The translations under genes and the position numbers were made by a program. A model generated the notes under the pieces. It ran no database searches, was not told where the DNA came from, and saw only the letters and a program-made list of their open reading frames with translations. DNA of 64,000 bases from Pseudonocardia ammonioxydans (lineage in GTDB: Bacteria > Actinomycetota > Actinomycetes > Mycobacteriales > Pseudonocardiaceae): positions 62,001 to 126,000 of the forward strand of contig NZ_FOUY01000020.1 of NCBI RefSeq assembly GCF_900115005.1. The letters run 5' to 3'. Shown here in pieces: positions 7,793 to 15,939 of the stretch; the stretch's first letter is position 1, and each line of letters opens with the position of its first letter.

Positions 7793-8575
7793 TCAGGGAG
7801 CCAGCAGCCGGCGGGCCGCGGAGTCGAGGCCGTAGCCCAGGGCGCCGATCACCAGGATCACGGCCATCACCTTGTCGTAGGCGAGCTGGTCACGGGAGTT
7901 GAGGATCTCGTAGCCGAGACCGGAGGTGACACCGAGCATCTCGGCCGGCACCAGCACCACCCAGCCGATGCCGAGGGCGAGCCGGATACCGGTGAGCAGG
8001 TGCGGGCGGACGGTCGGCAGGACGATCGTCGTCAGGGTCTCCCGCCGGGTCGCCCCCAGCGAGCGTGCGACCAGGGTGAGCTTCGGGTCGACCGCGCGGA
8101 CCCCGGCAACGACGTTGAGCACGATCGGCCAGATCGCGGCGGCGGCGACCAGGAACACCACCGGGCGGTGCCCGATCCCGAACACTCCGATCGCGACCGG
8201 GGCCCAGGCCAGCGGTGAGATCATCCGCAGGAATTGGAACACCGGCCGGGTGCCCTGCTCCAGCAACGCCGACGAGCCGACCGCCAGCCCGGTGACGACA
8301 CCGAGCACCCCGGCGACGAGCAATCCGAGCACCAACCGCCAGAGGCTGGTGGCGATGTCGGTGACGAGCACGCCGTCGGTGGCCAGCGCGCCGACGGCGG
8401 GGATCGCACTCTGGGGGGCGAACGCCCGCAGCAGGCTCTCCGGCCCGGCGAGGACCGTGGTGATCAGCCACCAGACCCCGACGGCGGCGGCCGTACCGGC
8501 CACGGGCGCGACGAACGCCGTCCGGAGGCCCGGTGACGCGGGCCGGGTCGTGCGGGACGCGACGACGGTGCTCAT
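7793..8575 (-). CDS. ABC transporter permease, sulfonate/taurine type
   Basis: A 260-residue membrane protein of the SsuC family with six predicted helices and the ATPase-docking loop LTLVARSLGATRRETLTT. Its ATG at 8575 overlaps the binding-protein stop (ATGA at 8572-8575). It is the last gene of the second importer operon (11994 to 7793). Unlike the first permease it has no repeat-rich tail. Confidence 0.9.
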   Translation of the reverse strand: MSTVVASRTTRPASPGLRTAFVAPVAGTAAAVGVWWLITTVLAGPESLLRAFAPQSAIPAVGALATDGVLVTDIATSLWRLVLGLLVAGVLGVVTGLAVGSSALLEQGTRPVFQFLRMISPLAWAPVAIGVFGIGHRPVVFLVAAAAIWPIVLNVVAGVRAVDPKLTLVARSLGATRRETLTTIVLPTVRPHLLTGIRLALGIGWVVLVPAEMLGVTSGLGYEILNSRDQLAYDKVMAVILVIGALGYGLDSAARRLLAP

Positions 8576-9741
8576 ACGGCGGTCACTTCCTCGGTGCGGG
8601 TGAGCGAGGCGGGCAGGCCGAACGCGGCGGGTCCGCCGTGCCGGTCGATGCTGCGGCGGACGAAGCGGTCGTCGGTCAGATCGGCGTGCACGGCAGCCGG
8701 GTCCAGCCGGTCCAGGAACGTGGTGTCGCCGTCGACGACGGTGTCGCGCATGGCCTCGACGAGGCGGCGCGTGTACCCGGGGAACGGGAACGGTTCGAAC
8801 CCGATGCGCTCACCGTGCCAGTCCGGGTTGTGCGGTGAACCGGGCGGCTGATCCAGCGCTCGGCTGATCGCCGGTAGCGGCTGCGGCAGGTAGCGGCCGC
8901 TCGAGAGCACCGACGCGGCGTCGCCGCGGGCACCGTCGATCCAGCGTTGGGCGCCGGTGATCGCGTCGGTGACCCCCTGGACCGCGCCGGGGTCGGTGTC
9001 GACGAGCTCCTGCCGGACGACGACCACACAGCAGGCGTGCCGGCGCCAGGCGTCGCCGACGAACCGGGCGATCCGGCCGACCTCGCGGATCTCGGCGGCC
9101 GCGTTGAACGGGTCCGCGACGATGTAGCCCGCCACCCGGCCGGTGTCGAGTGCCGGGAGCATGTCGGCCGGGCTGAGCACGACCAGGCCGACCGTCCCGT
9201 CACGGGCCGAAGGGTTCTCACGGACCACGGGCCGCAGCCCGGCACCGCGCAGCATCCGCTGCAGCACGACGTTGTGCACCGACCACCAGAACGGGATCGC
9301 CACCTGTCGACCGGCGAGCGCGGCGAGTTCGCCGATGTCCGGGGAGACGGTCAGCGCGGAGCCGTTGGTGTGCCCCCAGGCGATCATCCGGATCTTCGCG
9401 CCGAGCGCGTAGCGCAGCTGCACCGCGAACGGCATGAGCAGGTGGACGACATCGACCTCGTCGGCGAGGAACGCCTGGGCCAGGGACTCCCAGCCGCGGA
9501 ACAGCACCGGGCGCTGCACGTCCAGACCAGCCGCGGCGAACCGGCCCTGGGCGTGTGCGACCAGCAGCGGGGACGCGTCGGTGATCGGCAGATAGCCGAC
9601 CCGCAGCCCCTCCCCGGTGCGCGCGGTGCTGCGCCCGGCGGTGGCGAGGTCGGCGATACCGGCCACGCCACCGCCGACGGCCGCGACCGCACCGGCCCCG
9701 GCGGCGGCACGCAGCAGCGTGCGCCGGTCGACCGGGCTCAC
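8572..9741 (-). CDS. ABC transporter substrate-binding protein (Tat-type signal), sulfonate type
   Basis: A 389-residue exported binding protein. The N-terminus DRRTLLRAAAGAGAVAAVGGG is a twin-arginine-like signal without an obvious lipobox Cys. The mature part (LRVGYLPITDASPLLVAHAQGRF, and a FWWSVHN segment in the hinge region) is of the NrtA/SsuA-like class. It is translated from a GTG overlapping the ATPase stop. At 389 residues it is longer than typical SsuA, mainly through the C-terminal 90 residues, which are rich in Asp and Arg. Confidence 0.85.
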   Translation of the reverse strand: MSPVDRRTLLRAAAGAGAVAAVGGGVAGIADLATAGRSTARTGEGLRVGYLPITDASPLLVAHAQGRFAAAGLDVQRPVLFRGWESLAQAFLADEVDVVHLLMPFAVQLRYALGAKIRMIAWGHTNGSALTVSPDIGELAALAGRQVAIPFWWSVHNVVLQRMLRGAGLRPVVRENPSARDGTVGLVVLSPADMLPALDTGRVAGYIVADPFNAAAEIREVGRIARFVGDAWRRHACCVVVVRQELVDTDPGAVQGVTDAITGAQRWIDGARGDAASVLSSGRYLPQPLPAISRALDQPPGSPHNPDWHGERIGFEPFPFPGYTRRLVEAMRDTVVDGDTTFLDRLDPAAVHADLTDDRFVRRSIDRHGGPAAFGLPASLTRTEEVTAV

Positions 9742-10457
9742 CGGGCGCCCACGACCTGGGAGCGGTACCCGGCCAGCACCTCGTCGCGCAGCGGGTGGCC
9801 GCCGGGCGCCTCGGACGGCTCCGGGATCCAGCGCCCGCCGATACCGCCCTCACCGTCCAGTGCCGCGACGTGTGTGCCCAGGTAGAGCGCCTCGTCGACG
9901 TCGTGGGTGACCAGGACCAGGGTCAGGCCGTCGGCCTCGGCGAGCCCACGCAGCCAGGTCTGCAACCCGGCCCGGGTCGCCGGGTCGAGCGCCCCGAACG
10001 GCTCATCGAGCAGCAGGACGTCCGGCCGGACCGCCATGCCGCGGGCGATCGCCACCCGCTGCGCCTGCCCACCGGACAGCGCCGCCGGTGGCGCGTCGGC
10101 GTGCCCGGCCATCCCGACGCGGTCGAGCAGGGCGTCGGCGTGCGTGTCGGTGAACCGGTCGCGGTTGGCGCGATAGCGGCCGCCGAGCCGGACGTTCTCC
10201 CGCACGGTCAGCCAGGGCAGCAGCAGTGGCTCCTGGAAGACGGTCGAGGTGACCAGGTCGTCCGGCCGCGCCACGGTCCCGTCGTCGAGGGTTTCCAGTC
10301 CGGCGAGCAGCCGCAACAACGTCGACTTCCCGCTGCCGGTCGGGCCGAGGACGACCTGCCGGACGCCCCGTTCGATCTCCAGGTCGACACCGTCGAGGAC
10401 AGTGTGCGATCCGTAGCGGCGTACGCCACCGTTCACTGCGAGCGCGACAGTTCCCAT
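9738..10457 (-). CDS. ABC transporter ATPase, sulfonate type
   Basis: A 239-residue ATP-binding subunit. Walker A is GPTGSGKST, the signature LSGGQAQR, Walker B LLLDEPFGALD, and the H-loop LVTHDVDEAL. The ATG at 10457 lies 25 bp inside the end of the acyl-CoA-dehydrogenase-like gene, with GGAAGGA upstream. It partners the permease at 7793-8575 and the binding protein at 8572-9741. Confidence 0.92.
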   Translation of the reverse strand: MGTVALAVNGGVRRYGSHTVLDGVDLEIERGVRQVVLGPTGSGKSTLLRLLAGLETLDDGTVARPDDLVTSTVFQEPLLLPWLTVRENVRLGGRYRANRDRFTDTHADALLDRVGMAGHADAPPAALSGGQAQRVAIARGMAVRPDVLLLDEPFGALDPATRAGLQTWLRGLAEADGLTLVLVTHDVDEALYLGTHVAALDGEGGIGGRWIPEPSEAPGGHPLRDEVLAGYRSQVVGAR

Positions 10458-11461
10458 CGCAGGTGTCCTTCCGTGGGGGCCTGGACCGGGAGGAACGCGC
10501 CCTCGCGGAGCCGGCGGGCGACGTCGCTGGCGGCGACGTAACCGGCACCACCGTGGGCCGCGGACTCGACCCGGGTGGCGTCGGTGGCGGTCGTCGCCGC
10601 GTCCAGGCGCAGCCGCAGCAGGTCCGCCGGGGCCGCGGCCACCGGATCGGCGGCCAGGGTGTGCAACCGGTCGTGGACATCGGAGGCGCGGGCCGCGACG
10701 GCGCGCGCGTCCGGGGCGAGCGGCTCGGCCCCTCCGGTGGCGGCTTCGACCGCGGAGGTGGCGGACCGGGTCGCGAGCCCGCTGCAGAATGCGCTCTGGA
10801 CCAGCAGGAACGTCGGCCGGATCGCGCCGACGAAGCCCGGGAGGTCCTCGGAGAGCACGGCCTCGGCCGGGATCCGGACCTCCTCGAGGCGGACCGAGGT
10901 GGACCCGGTGCCGTTCAACGCGAGCAGGGTCGGTCGCGGTGCCCGGACGACACCGGTGTCCGCGGTGCAGATCCGCACGACGGCCCGGGCACCGCCGGTG
11001 GGGCCGAGCCGGACCGGGAGGACGACCACGGCGTCGTCGAACAGGTTCGACGCCCACCGGATCGGCCCGTCGAGAACCAGCCCGCCGTCCGACGACGGCC
11101 TCGCGACCACCGGCACCGGTTCGAGCCCGGCGAGGTCACGCAGAGCCGGGGCCATCGCGGTGGCCCCGACCCTGCTCCCCCGCCGGATCTCATCGCTCAG
11201 CACGTCCTCGGGGTGCGCCGCCCGAACCAGGTACTCGTAGGCCATCCGCTGCGCCCAGGTGGCGAACGCCGAGCTCATGCACTCCCCGGCGATCCGCTCG
11301 ACGAGCGCTACCGCGTGCGCGGTCCCGGACCCGGGCGGCGCGATCAGGTCGGCGTCGCCGAGCCGGCGCAGGCCGGTCCGGACGTCGTCCTCACCACGGT
11401 CGACCGGCCCCGCGGCCGCCCGGAACCAGGTACCGAGGTCGGGGTCGGCCGCGGCTGTCAC
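10433..11461 (-). CDS. acyl-CoA dehydrogenase-fold oxidoreductase (SfnB/DszC-like)
   Basis: A 342-residue protein with the three-part acyl-CoA dehydrogenase fold: an N-terminal helical domain, a central beta domain (LDGPIRWASNLFDDAVVVLPVR) and a C-terminal helical bundle. It is shorter and more diverged than true acyl-CoA dehydrogenases. Members of this fold beside sulfonate importers are flavin-dependent sulfur-acquisition enzymes (SfnB, DszC types). The GTG at 11461 overlaps the preceding stop. I infer oxidation or desulfurisation of the imported compound, with reduced flavin supplied from elsewhere because no reductase lies here. Confidence 0.7.
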   Translation of the reverse strand: MTAAADPDLGTWFRAAAGPVDRGEDDVRTGLRRLGDADLIAPPGSGTAHAVALVERIAGECMSSAFATWAQRMAYEYLVRAAHPEDVLSDEIRRGSRVGATAMAPALRDLAGLEPVPVVARPSSDGGLVLDGPIRWASNLFDDAVVVLPVRLGPTGGARAVVRICTADTGVVRAPRPTLLALNGTGSTSVRLEEVRIPAEAVLSEDLPGFVGAIRPTFLLVQSAFCSGLATRSATSAVEAATGGAEPLAPDARAVAARASDVHDRLHTLAADPVAAAPADLLRLRLDAATTATDATRVESAAHGGAGYVAASDVARRLREGAFLPVQAPTEGHLRWELSRSQ

Positions 11462-11994
11462 CGGTCGTCACCCGCCAAGGTGTGCAACCGGTCGATCGGG
11501 GTGTCGACGGCCTTGCGGCCACGGACCACGTCCTCCTCGCCCGGGGCGTCGTAGAAGCACAGACACTTCTCCATGTCCTCGCGGACGTAGGTGCGCAGGA
11601 AACTGACCTCCGGGACGTCGGCGTACCGCGGGGCCTTCGCCTTCTTCCGCTCCAGGTAGGTGTCCATGTCCAGGCCGTCGGGCAGGTCCCACTCGACCAG
11701 GTAGCCGGCACCGGGCCGGGCCGCCTTGAGCGCGTCCAGGTCGGCACCGACGAGCCGGACCTCGTCCGGCCCGGACGTCGCGGCGACTCCCGGCAGGGCG
11801 TCGAACCGGCCGGCCAGTGCCTCGCGCGAGGCCGCCTCGACGACGGTGAACACGCGGTCGTGCGCGCCGGTCACCTGGGACTCGATCAGCGTGCCGCCCG
11901 CGGCCGACGCCACCCGGTCGACGGCCGCGAGCAGGTCGGCCACCGCGGAGCGCTCGGCGGTGCTGGGCACGAACTCGAACAGGAACAGCGACAT
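11458..11994 (-). CDS. DUF4242 domain protein
   Basis: A 178-residue soluble protein. The C-terminal half (YLVEWDLPDGLDMDTYLERK, then VSFLRTYVREDMEKCLCFYD, then a final GRKAVDTPIDRLHTL) matches the DUF4242 ferredoxin-like pattern, in which a lone SCO4226-type member binds nickel. The N-terminal half may be a degenerate second copy. ATG 11994 is preceded by GAGGAGG. It opens the second importer operon after the leader peptide at 12218-12307. Its role in sulfur use is unknown. Confidence 0.7.
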   Translation of the reverse strand: MSLFLFEFVPSTAERSAVADLLAAVDRVASAAGGTLIESQVTGAHDRVFTVVEAASREALAGRFDALPGVAATSGPDEVRLVGADLDALKAARPGAGYLVEWDLPDGLDMDTYLERKKAKAPRYADVPEVSFLRTYVREDMEKCLCFYDAPGEEDVVRGRKAVDTPIDRLHTLAGDDR

Positions 11995-12217
11995 GGAGCG
12001 GCCTCCTCAAGGATGCGTCACGGGTGCCGCGACCGGGTGCCACAGGGCTCCGGAACGCGCGGGGCCGGCCGGCCGCGCTCGGCGTCTCGGAGCGGCGACA
12101 GGCCCGGTCACGGTTCACGGGGCACCCACGCAACCGGGTCGGGACCGGACGTGACGCGGGACGAATGGAACGGATCGACGGAGCGCGCCACAGGAACGGG
12201 CGCGCGCGGCAGGTGTG

Positions 12218-12307
12218 TCAGGCCTGCGGCGAGGGACGACGACACGCCGCGGTGACGACCCTGAGCAGGTCGACATGGCGGCGCTTCACCAGCCAGAACG
12301 TCCTCAC
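12218..12307 (-). CDS. putative cysteine-responsive leader peptide (29 aa), leaderless
   Basis: A 29-codon ORF with the core LVKRRHVDLLRV, then TAAC and a short Arg/Pro-rich tail. It shares the RRHVD-L-x-R core with the peptides at 5842 and 13100. A -10-like TAATGT (12315-12320) lies seven bases before the GTG, so the mRNA probably begins at the start codon. About 220 bp separate it from the DUF4242 gene. The single Cys codon is near the end but followed by seven codons, unlike the other two leaders. Confidence 0.65.
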   Translation of the reverse strand: MRTFWLVKRRHVDLLRVVTAACRRPSPQA

Positions 12308-12323
12308 GGCGACGACATTAACA

Positions 12324-12343
12324 GACAGATCGGTCTATCTGTC
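12324..12343. promoter_or_regulatory. TetR-type palindromic operator between divergent promoters
   Basis: GACAGAT-N6-ATCTGTC, a perfect 7-bp inverted repeat in a relatively AT-rich 59-bp gap. It starts 17 nt from the leader-peptide start (12307) and ends 24 nt before the TetR start (12367). It overlaps the -35/spacer region of the leader promoter and lies upstream of the TetR -10-like TATGCT (12355-12360). Position and symmetry fit an autoregulatory TetR operator that also controls the sulfur operon. Confidence 0.7.
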
Positions 12344-12366
12344 CAGTCCGGCGTTATGCTGATCTC

Positions 12367-12933
12367 GTGCCGACCACCACCGCCGGCCCCGCCCAGCGTC
12401 TGCTCGACGCGGCGGCACGGCTCTTCGACCGGGAGGGCATCCGCGCGGTCGGCATCGACCGGATCCTCGCCACGGCCGGGGTCGCCCGGGCCAGCCTCTA
12501 CCAGCACTACGGCTCGAAGGACGCCCTGGTCACGGCGTACCTGGAGCGTGCCGACCGGAACGACAGGAGCCGTTACCGGCAGAGCGTGCGCGGGCTCGAC
12601 GACGACCCGCTGGGCCGGATCCGGGCGGCGTTCGACCTGGCAGCGGCCGCCGCGCGGCGGCGCGGATACCGGGGCTGCCTCTACCTCAACGCCGCCACCG
12701 AGTTCCCGGGCCCGGCCTCCCCCGTCGCGGCTGTCGTGGCGGAGCACCGAGCGCGCCAGCGCACCGTGTTCCGCGAGGCCCTGGTCCAGCTCGGACACCC
12801 GGACCCGGACGAGACCACCGCGCGGATCCAACTGGTCTACGACGGCGGGCTCGCCGGGTCGAAGGCCGAGCGCAGCTCGGAACCGATCGAGCGCGCCGCC
12901 GGCCTCGCGATCGCGATGGCGACCTCGTCCTGA
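12367..12933 (+). CDS. TetR family transcriptional regulator
   Basis: A 188-residue regulator. The N-terminal helix-turn-helix (LLDAAARLFDREGIRAVGIDRI, ATAGVARASLYQHYGSKDAL) covers residues ~10-55; the C-terminal domain resembles TetR_C of small actinobacterial members. TATGCT lies six bases before the GTG, so the transcript is probably leaderless. It is divergent from the leader peptide/DUF4242/ABC operon and shares the palindrome at 12324-12343 with it, so repression of both is likely. The ligand is unknown. Confidence 0.92.
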   Translation: MPTTTAGPAQRLLDAAARLFDREGIRAVGIDRILATAGVARASLYQHYGSKDALVTAYLERADRNDRSRYRQSVRGLDDDPLGRIRAAFDLAAAAARRRGYRGCLYLNAATEFPGPASPVAAVVAEHRARQRTVFREALVQLGHPDPDETTARIQLVYDGGLAGSKAERSSEPIERAAGLAIAMATSS

Positions 12934-12988
12934 GCCGGATTCCGCGCGTGGTGCTCGGAGCTGCCCGACCGGCTCGACTGCTCCCGCA

Positions 12989-13028
12989 GTGCGGACACGG
13001 CTCCCACGGCGGCACCGGGTGTCCGCAC
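12989..13028. promoter_or_regulatory. 10-bp inverted repeat between tetR and the ssu leader peptide
   Basis: GTGCGGACAC at 12989-12998 is repeated exactly in reverse complement at 13019-13028, with a 20-nt spacer. It lies 56 bp after the TetR stop and 72 bp before the leader-peptide start. It could be the tetR terminator, although there is no T-run, or an operator for the ssu operon. Confidence 0.4.
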
Positions 13029-13099
13029 ATCTGCGCCCACGTCCCGCGGACCGGACGCCCGTCTTGCCCGGCCCGGACACCCCGTGGTCACCTGCCGGG

Positions 13100-13207
13100 G
13101 TGACCGAGCGCGCGACGGGGACCGGACCGCTCGGCGGCCCGGGACACCTGCTCACCCGCCGCCGGCACGTCGACCTCCTCCGGCTCGCCGGCTGCACCTG
13201 TCGCTGA
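13100..13207 (+). CDS. putative cysteine-responsive leader peptide (35 aa)
   Basis: A 35-codon ORF with the core LLTRRRHVDLLRLAG ending in CTCR: two Cys codons, one Arg, stop. This is the closest of the three leaders to the common actinobacterial pattern before sulfur genes. It precedes the ssuC start at 13330 by 122 bp of very GC-rich sequence. The start could be GTG 13100 or a later codon; the SD sequence is weak. If cysteine is scarce, slow decoding of the last codons would change folding of the following RNA. Confidence 0.72.
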   Translation: MTERATGTGPLGGPGHLLTRRRHVDLLRLAGCTCR

Positions 13208-13329
13208 CGCCCGGCCCCGGCGCGCAGCGCACCCGCCCCCTGCGCCCGGGCCGCTCCGTCCCGTTCGGACCCGCCCCGCCGTGCGGCACCCGCCGGCGGG
13301 CGCACACCCACGCGCCCCGGGAGACACCT

Positions 13330-14178
13330 GTGTCCTCGACCACCCTCGCCCGCACCGCGGGCGACCGGGACGTCGCCGCCACCCGCGCGACGACGCCCCG
13401 CCCGACCCGCCGCCGGCCCGACCTGCGCCGGTGGATCTCTCCGGTCACGATCGTGCTGCTCTGGCAGCTGGCCTCGTCCACCGGTGTGCTCGCCGAGGAC
13501 GAGCTGGCCTCACCGGTCCGTGTCGTCACCGCGGCGATCGACGTGACCGTCAGCGGGGAACTGCCCGAGGGCCTGCTCGTCTCCCTCGGCCGCGTCGCGC
13601 TCGGCCTCGTGCTCGGGCTGACCGTCGGCGTCACGCTGGGGCTGGTGTCCGGGTTGTCCCGCTGGGGCGGCCATCTCGTCGATCCGCCGGTGCAGATGCT
13701 GCGCACGCTGCCGCACCTGGGCCTGGTGCCGCTGTTCATCCTGTGGTTCGGCGTCGGGGAGCTGCCGAAGGTGCTGCTGGTCGCGCTCGGCGTGCTGTTC
13801 CCGATGTACCTGAACGTGCACGCCGGTGTCCGCGGGGTGGACCCGAAGCTGCTGGAGGCCGCGTCGGTCTCCGGCTTCACCCCCGCCGAGCGGCTGCGGC
13901 ACGTGGTGCTGCCCGGCGCGATGCCCTCGACCCTGACCGGGTTGCGGCTGGCGCTCGGGATCGCCTGGCTGTCGATCATCGTCGCCGAGACCACCGCGGC
14001 CGACGCGGGTCTCGGCTACATGATCATGAATGCCCGGGAGTTCCTGCGCACGGACGTGATCGTCGTCGGGCTCGCGGTCTACGCGCTGCTCGGGCTCACC
14101 ACCGACGCCCTGGTGCGCCGGCTGGAGCGCACCGTGCTGGCCTGGCGTCCGGCCGGCCCGGCGGGAGCGGACCGGTGA
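13330..14178 (+). CDS. ssuC: sulfonate ABC transporter permease SsuC
   Basis: A 282-residue permease with six hydrophobic segments and the docking loop LLEAASVSGFTPAERLRH. The reading frame is open further upstream, but GTG 13330 has GGGAGA at the right distance and the upstream residues look like translated non-coding Arg/Pro-rich sequence. It is the first structural gene of the plus-strand sulfonate operon and is overlapped by ssuB (GTGA). It imports alkanesulfonates with SsuA and SsuB. Confidence 0.9.
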   Translation: MSSTTLARTAGDRDVAATRATTPRPTRRRPDLRRWISPVTIVLLWQLASSTGVLAEDELASPVRVVTAAIDVTVSGELPEGLLVSLGRVALGLVLGLTVGVTLGLVSGLSRWGGHLVDPPVQMLRTLPHLGLVPLFILWFGVGELPKVLLVALGVLFPMYLNVHAGVRGVDPKLLEAASVSGFTPAERLRHVVLPGAMPSTLTGLRLALGIAWLSIIVAETTAADAGLGYMIMNAREFLRTDVIVVGLAVYALLGLTTDALVRRLERTVLAWRPAGPAGADR

Positions 14179-14888
14179 GCGCGCGCGTCCACGACCTGGT
14201 CCGCGAGTTCGGCGGCCGCCGGGTCCTCGACCGGCTCGACCTCACCATCGGCGACGGCGAGTTCGTGGCCCTGCTCGGCCGGTCCGGATCCGGCAAGTCG
14301 ACCCTGCTGCGGCTGTTGGCCGGGCTCGACGGCAGTGCCGACGCCGGGGTGAGCGGCACGGTCGAGGTCCCCGGCTCGGTGGCGGTCGCGTTCCAGGAGC
14401 CCCGGCTGCTGCCGTGGCGGTCGGTGCGCGAGAACGTGTCCCTCGGCCTGCACCGCGACCTCGGTGCCGACACCCCGGCCGGGGTCGCCGACACCGCGCT
14501 CGCCGAGGTCGGCCTGGGCGCACGGGCCGACGCCTGGCCGCTGACGCTGTCCGGCGGCGAGGCCCAGCGCGCGTCGCTGGCGCGGGCACTCGTGCGTGAG
14601 CCCGGGCTGCTGCTGCTCGACGAGCCGTTCGGCGCCCTGGACGCGCTGACCCGGATCACGATGCACCGCCTGGTGCTCGACCTGTGGCAGCGGCACCGGC
14701 CGGGCGTGCTGCTGGTGACCCACGACGTCGACGAGGCGCTGCTGCTCGCCGACCGGGTGCTGGTGCTCACCGACGGCCGGATCGGCGCCGAGCACCGGCC
14801 CGGCCCGCGGCCGCGGGACCCGGACACGCTGTCCGCACTGCGCCGCACCGTCCTCGACGAGCTGGGGGTGGCCGCCGATGCCGCGTGA
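14175..14888 (+). CDS. ssuB: sulfonate ABC transporter ATPase SsuB
   Basis: A 237-residue ATP-binding subunit: Walker A GRSGSGKST, Q-loop FQEPRLLPW, signature LSGGEAQR, Walker B LLLDEPFGALD, H-loop LVTHDVDEAL. The GTG overlaps the ssuC stop and its own stop overlaps the ssuA start (ATG at 14878), so the three transporter genes are translationally chained. Confidence 0.93.
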   Translation: MSARVHDLVREFGGRRVLDRLDLTIGDGEFVALLGRSGSGKSTLLRLLAGLDGSADAGVSGTVEVPGSVAVAFQEPRLLPWRSVRENVSLGLHRDLGADTPAGVADTALAEVGLGARADAWPLTLSGGEAQRASLARALVREPGLLLLDEPFGALDALTRITMHRLVLDLWQRHRPGVLLVTHDVDEALLLADRVLVLTDGRIGAEHRPGPRPRDPDTLSALRRTVLDELGVAADAA

Positions 14889-15939
14889 GGCCCACCGCGT
14901 GCCCTACCGGTGGGTCCTCCCCGCACTGCTCGCCGCGCTGACGCTCACCGGGTGCTCCTCGGTGCCGCTGGAACGACCACCCGTCCAGCCCCCGGTCGAC
15001 GACGCCGCGCTGGCCGGGGTGACGCTGCACGTCGGCGACCAGAAGGGCGGCTCGCAGTCGCTGCTGCGCGCGGCGGGCCTGCTCGAGGACCTGCCGTACC
15101 GGATCGAGTGGCGGACCTTCACCTCCGGTCCGCCACTGATCGAGGCCGCCCGGGCGGGCGCGATCGACGTCGGCGCCACCGGCAACACCCCGGCGATCTT
15201 CGCGGCCGCCGCGAAGGCCCGGGTCCAGCTCGTCGCGGCGAACCGCGGCAACGTCACGAGCGATGCGATCCTGGTCCGCGAGGACTCGCCGCACCACGCG
15301 GTCGAGCAGCTGCGCGGCACCCGGATCGCGGTCGCCAAGGGCAGCTCCGCCCACGGCCAGCTGCTCTACACGCTGCGTGCGGCCGGGCTCACCCTCGACG
15401 ACGTCGACCTGACCTTCCTGGCCCCCGCCGACGCGTTCGCCGCGTGGCAGCAGGGCGAGGTCGACGCCTGGGCGGTCTGGGACCCCTACACCGCCCAGGC
15501 CGAGGCCGAGGGCGGGCGGGTCCTCGCCGACGGCGAGGGCACCGCCAACGGGTTCGGGTTCCAGGTCGCCTCGAACGCCGCGCTCGCCGACCCGGCGCGC
15601 AGCGCCGCCGTCGCCGACCTGCTGGCCCGGGTCGCCGCCGCGCAGACCTACTCCGACACGCACCGCGCGCAGCGGGCGGAGGTCTGGAGTGCGGAGACCG
15701 GCCTGCCGCTCGCGGTCACCCGCCGGGCCGTCGACCGCGGCCCGGACCTGCCGATCCCGTTCGACGACGGGGTGGTCGCCTCCCAGCAGGCGCTCGCCGA
15801 CGCGTTCTCCGACGCCGGTGTCATCCCCGGCCGGGCCGACTTCGCCGCCCTCGTCGACCGGCGTTTCGAACCGACCACCCGGCACGCCGCCCGGACCGGG
15901 ATCCCGGGCACCCCGACCCACCGAGGAGGCACTCCGTGA
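14878..15939 (+). CDS. ssuA: sulfonate-binding lipoprotein SsuA
   Basis: A 353-residue lipoprotein with a signal helix and the lipobox LTGC (Cys near residue 26). The mature domain shows the SsuA pattern: TLHVGDQKGGSQSLLRA, IDVGATGNTPAIFAAAA (substrate pocket region), and DAWAVWDPYTAQAE. It binds aliphatic sulfonates for the SsuBC permease. Placing the binding protein after the ATPase and right before the monooxygenase is a common actinobacterial ssu order. Confidence 0.9.
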   Translation: MPREAHRVPYRWVLPALLAALTLTGCSSVPLERPPVQPPVDDAALAGVTLHVGDQKGGSQSLLRAAGLLEDLPYRIEWRTFTSGPPLIEAARAGAIDVGATGNTPAIFAAAAKARVQLVAANRGNVTSDAILVREDSPHHAVEQLRGTRIAVAKGSSAHGQLLYTLRAAGLTLDDVDLTFLAPADAFAAWQQGEVDAWAVWDPYTAQAEAEGGRVLADGEGTANGFGFQVASNAALADPARSAAVADLLARVAAAQTYSDTHRAQRAEVWSAETGLPLAVTRRAVDRGPDLPIPFDDGVVASQQALADAFSDAGVIPGRADFAALVDRRFEPTTRHAARTGIPGTPTHRGGTP

